6,542 nt of DNA from contig JANEMG010000142.1 in the NCBI GenBank assembly GCA_024511045.1, forward strand, positions 1 to 6,542, in the 5' to 3' direction. Position 1 is the stretch's first letter, and every line of letters begins with the position of its first letter. Under the pieces are notes generated by a model. That model was not told where the DNA came from. It saw only the letters and a list, made by a program, of their open reading frames with translations, and searched no databases. The position numbers and the translations under genes are program-made. This DNA comes from Gammaproteobacteria bacterium. GTDB lineage: Bacteria; Pseudomonadota; Gammaproteobacteria; Methylococcales; Methylomonadaceae. Shown here in pieces: positions 6,397 to 6,542 of this stretch.

Positions 6397-6405
6397 ATTC
6401 TAGCA
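6397..6405 (-). promoter_or_regulatory. Candidate extended -10 promoter of the BicA-like gene
   Basis: Read on the minus strand, TGC (6405-6403) precedes TAGAAT (6402-6397), which matches TATAAT at 5 of 6 positions. No good -35 is present at 17 nt, which is tolerated by extended -10 promoters. The start codon at 6341 would lie about 50 nt downstream of the transcription start. Confidence 0.4.
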
Positions 6406-6462
6406 CGAACAATTCATCGGACGCATAAACGCCGCCACAGGCCTTGTACGGCAACTATTTTT

Positions 6463-6542
6463 GTAATTACTCTGGCCTCTATGGATAGTCTGTTCCGAAA
6501 GACGCCGTTAATACATCCCTGCAGGCTTGGCTTTGGCATCCC
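6463..6542 (+). repeat. MITE-like dispersed repeat, copy 3 (partial, cut by window end)
   Basis: These 80 bp align without gaps to 1940-2019 of copy 2, with 7 mismatches. They start at the same terminal sequence (GTAATTACTC here). The copy is in direct orientation to copy 2 and inverted relative to copy 1. It is more diverged than copies 1 and 2 are from each other, so it probably inserted earlier. Confidence 0.8.

Noticed and set aside
1..6542. CRISPR array, tRNA, rRNA or transposase gene
   Set aside because: No regularly spaced repeats, no cloverleaf or ribosomal RNA sequence, and no recognisable transposase motif was seen on either strand.

Overview
The window (6542 bp) looks like chromosomal DNA of a Gram-negative gammaproteobacterium. 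It encodes an outer-membrane beta-barrel porin, sigma70-like promoters, a PhoB-type operator and palindromic REP-like repeats. From memory, the dispersed repeat (core GACGCCGTGAATACATCC) and the hairpin GCATTCCCACGCT/AGCGTGGGAATGC resemble repeats seen in gammaproteobacterial methanotrophs (Methylococcales). That assignment is tentative and was not checked.

Layout. 1-106: part of a dispersed MITE-like repeat on the minus strand. 122-217: three consecutive hairpins (REP/BIME-like). 218-379: nothing recognised. 380-413: a well-formed Pho box with a -10 element. 482-1858 (+): an OprP/OprO-type anion porin, followed by a strong hairpin at 1891-1919. 1940-2084: a complete MITE-like repeat with terminal inverted repeats. 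2085-2235: nothing recognised beyond an imperfect hairpin. 2236-2265: probable promoter. 2342-4573 (+): one polypeptide joining a SulP anion transporter, a STAS-like segment and a beta-carbonic anhydrase. 4574-4651: short convergent gap. 4652-6341 (-): a second, BicA-like SulP transporter whose membrane part (5040-6341) and STAS part (4652-5068) lie in different frames, so the gene is frameshifted as written. 6397-6405: probable extended -10 for that gene. 6463-6542: a third copy of the MITE-like repeat, cut by the window end.

How it fits together. The two convergent SulP genes suggest a dissolved inorganic carbon module. A BicA-like transporter keeps the residues remembered as the sodium site of BicA. 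The fused transporter carries its own carbonic anhydrase to interconvert CO2 and bicarbonate at the inner membrane. The porin could supply anions across the outer membrane, but its Pho box points to phosphate starvation as its signal, so it may be only a neighbour. The three repeat copies divide the window into cassettes: the porin lies between inverted copies and the SulP pair between direct copies. This gives homologous recombination a route to invert the first or delete the second.
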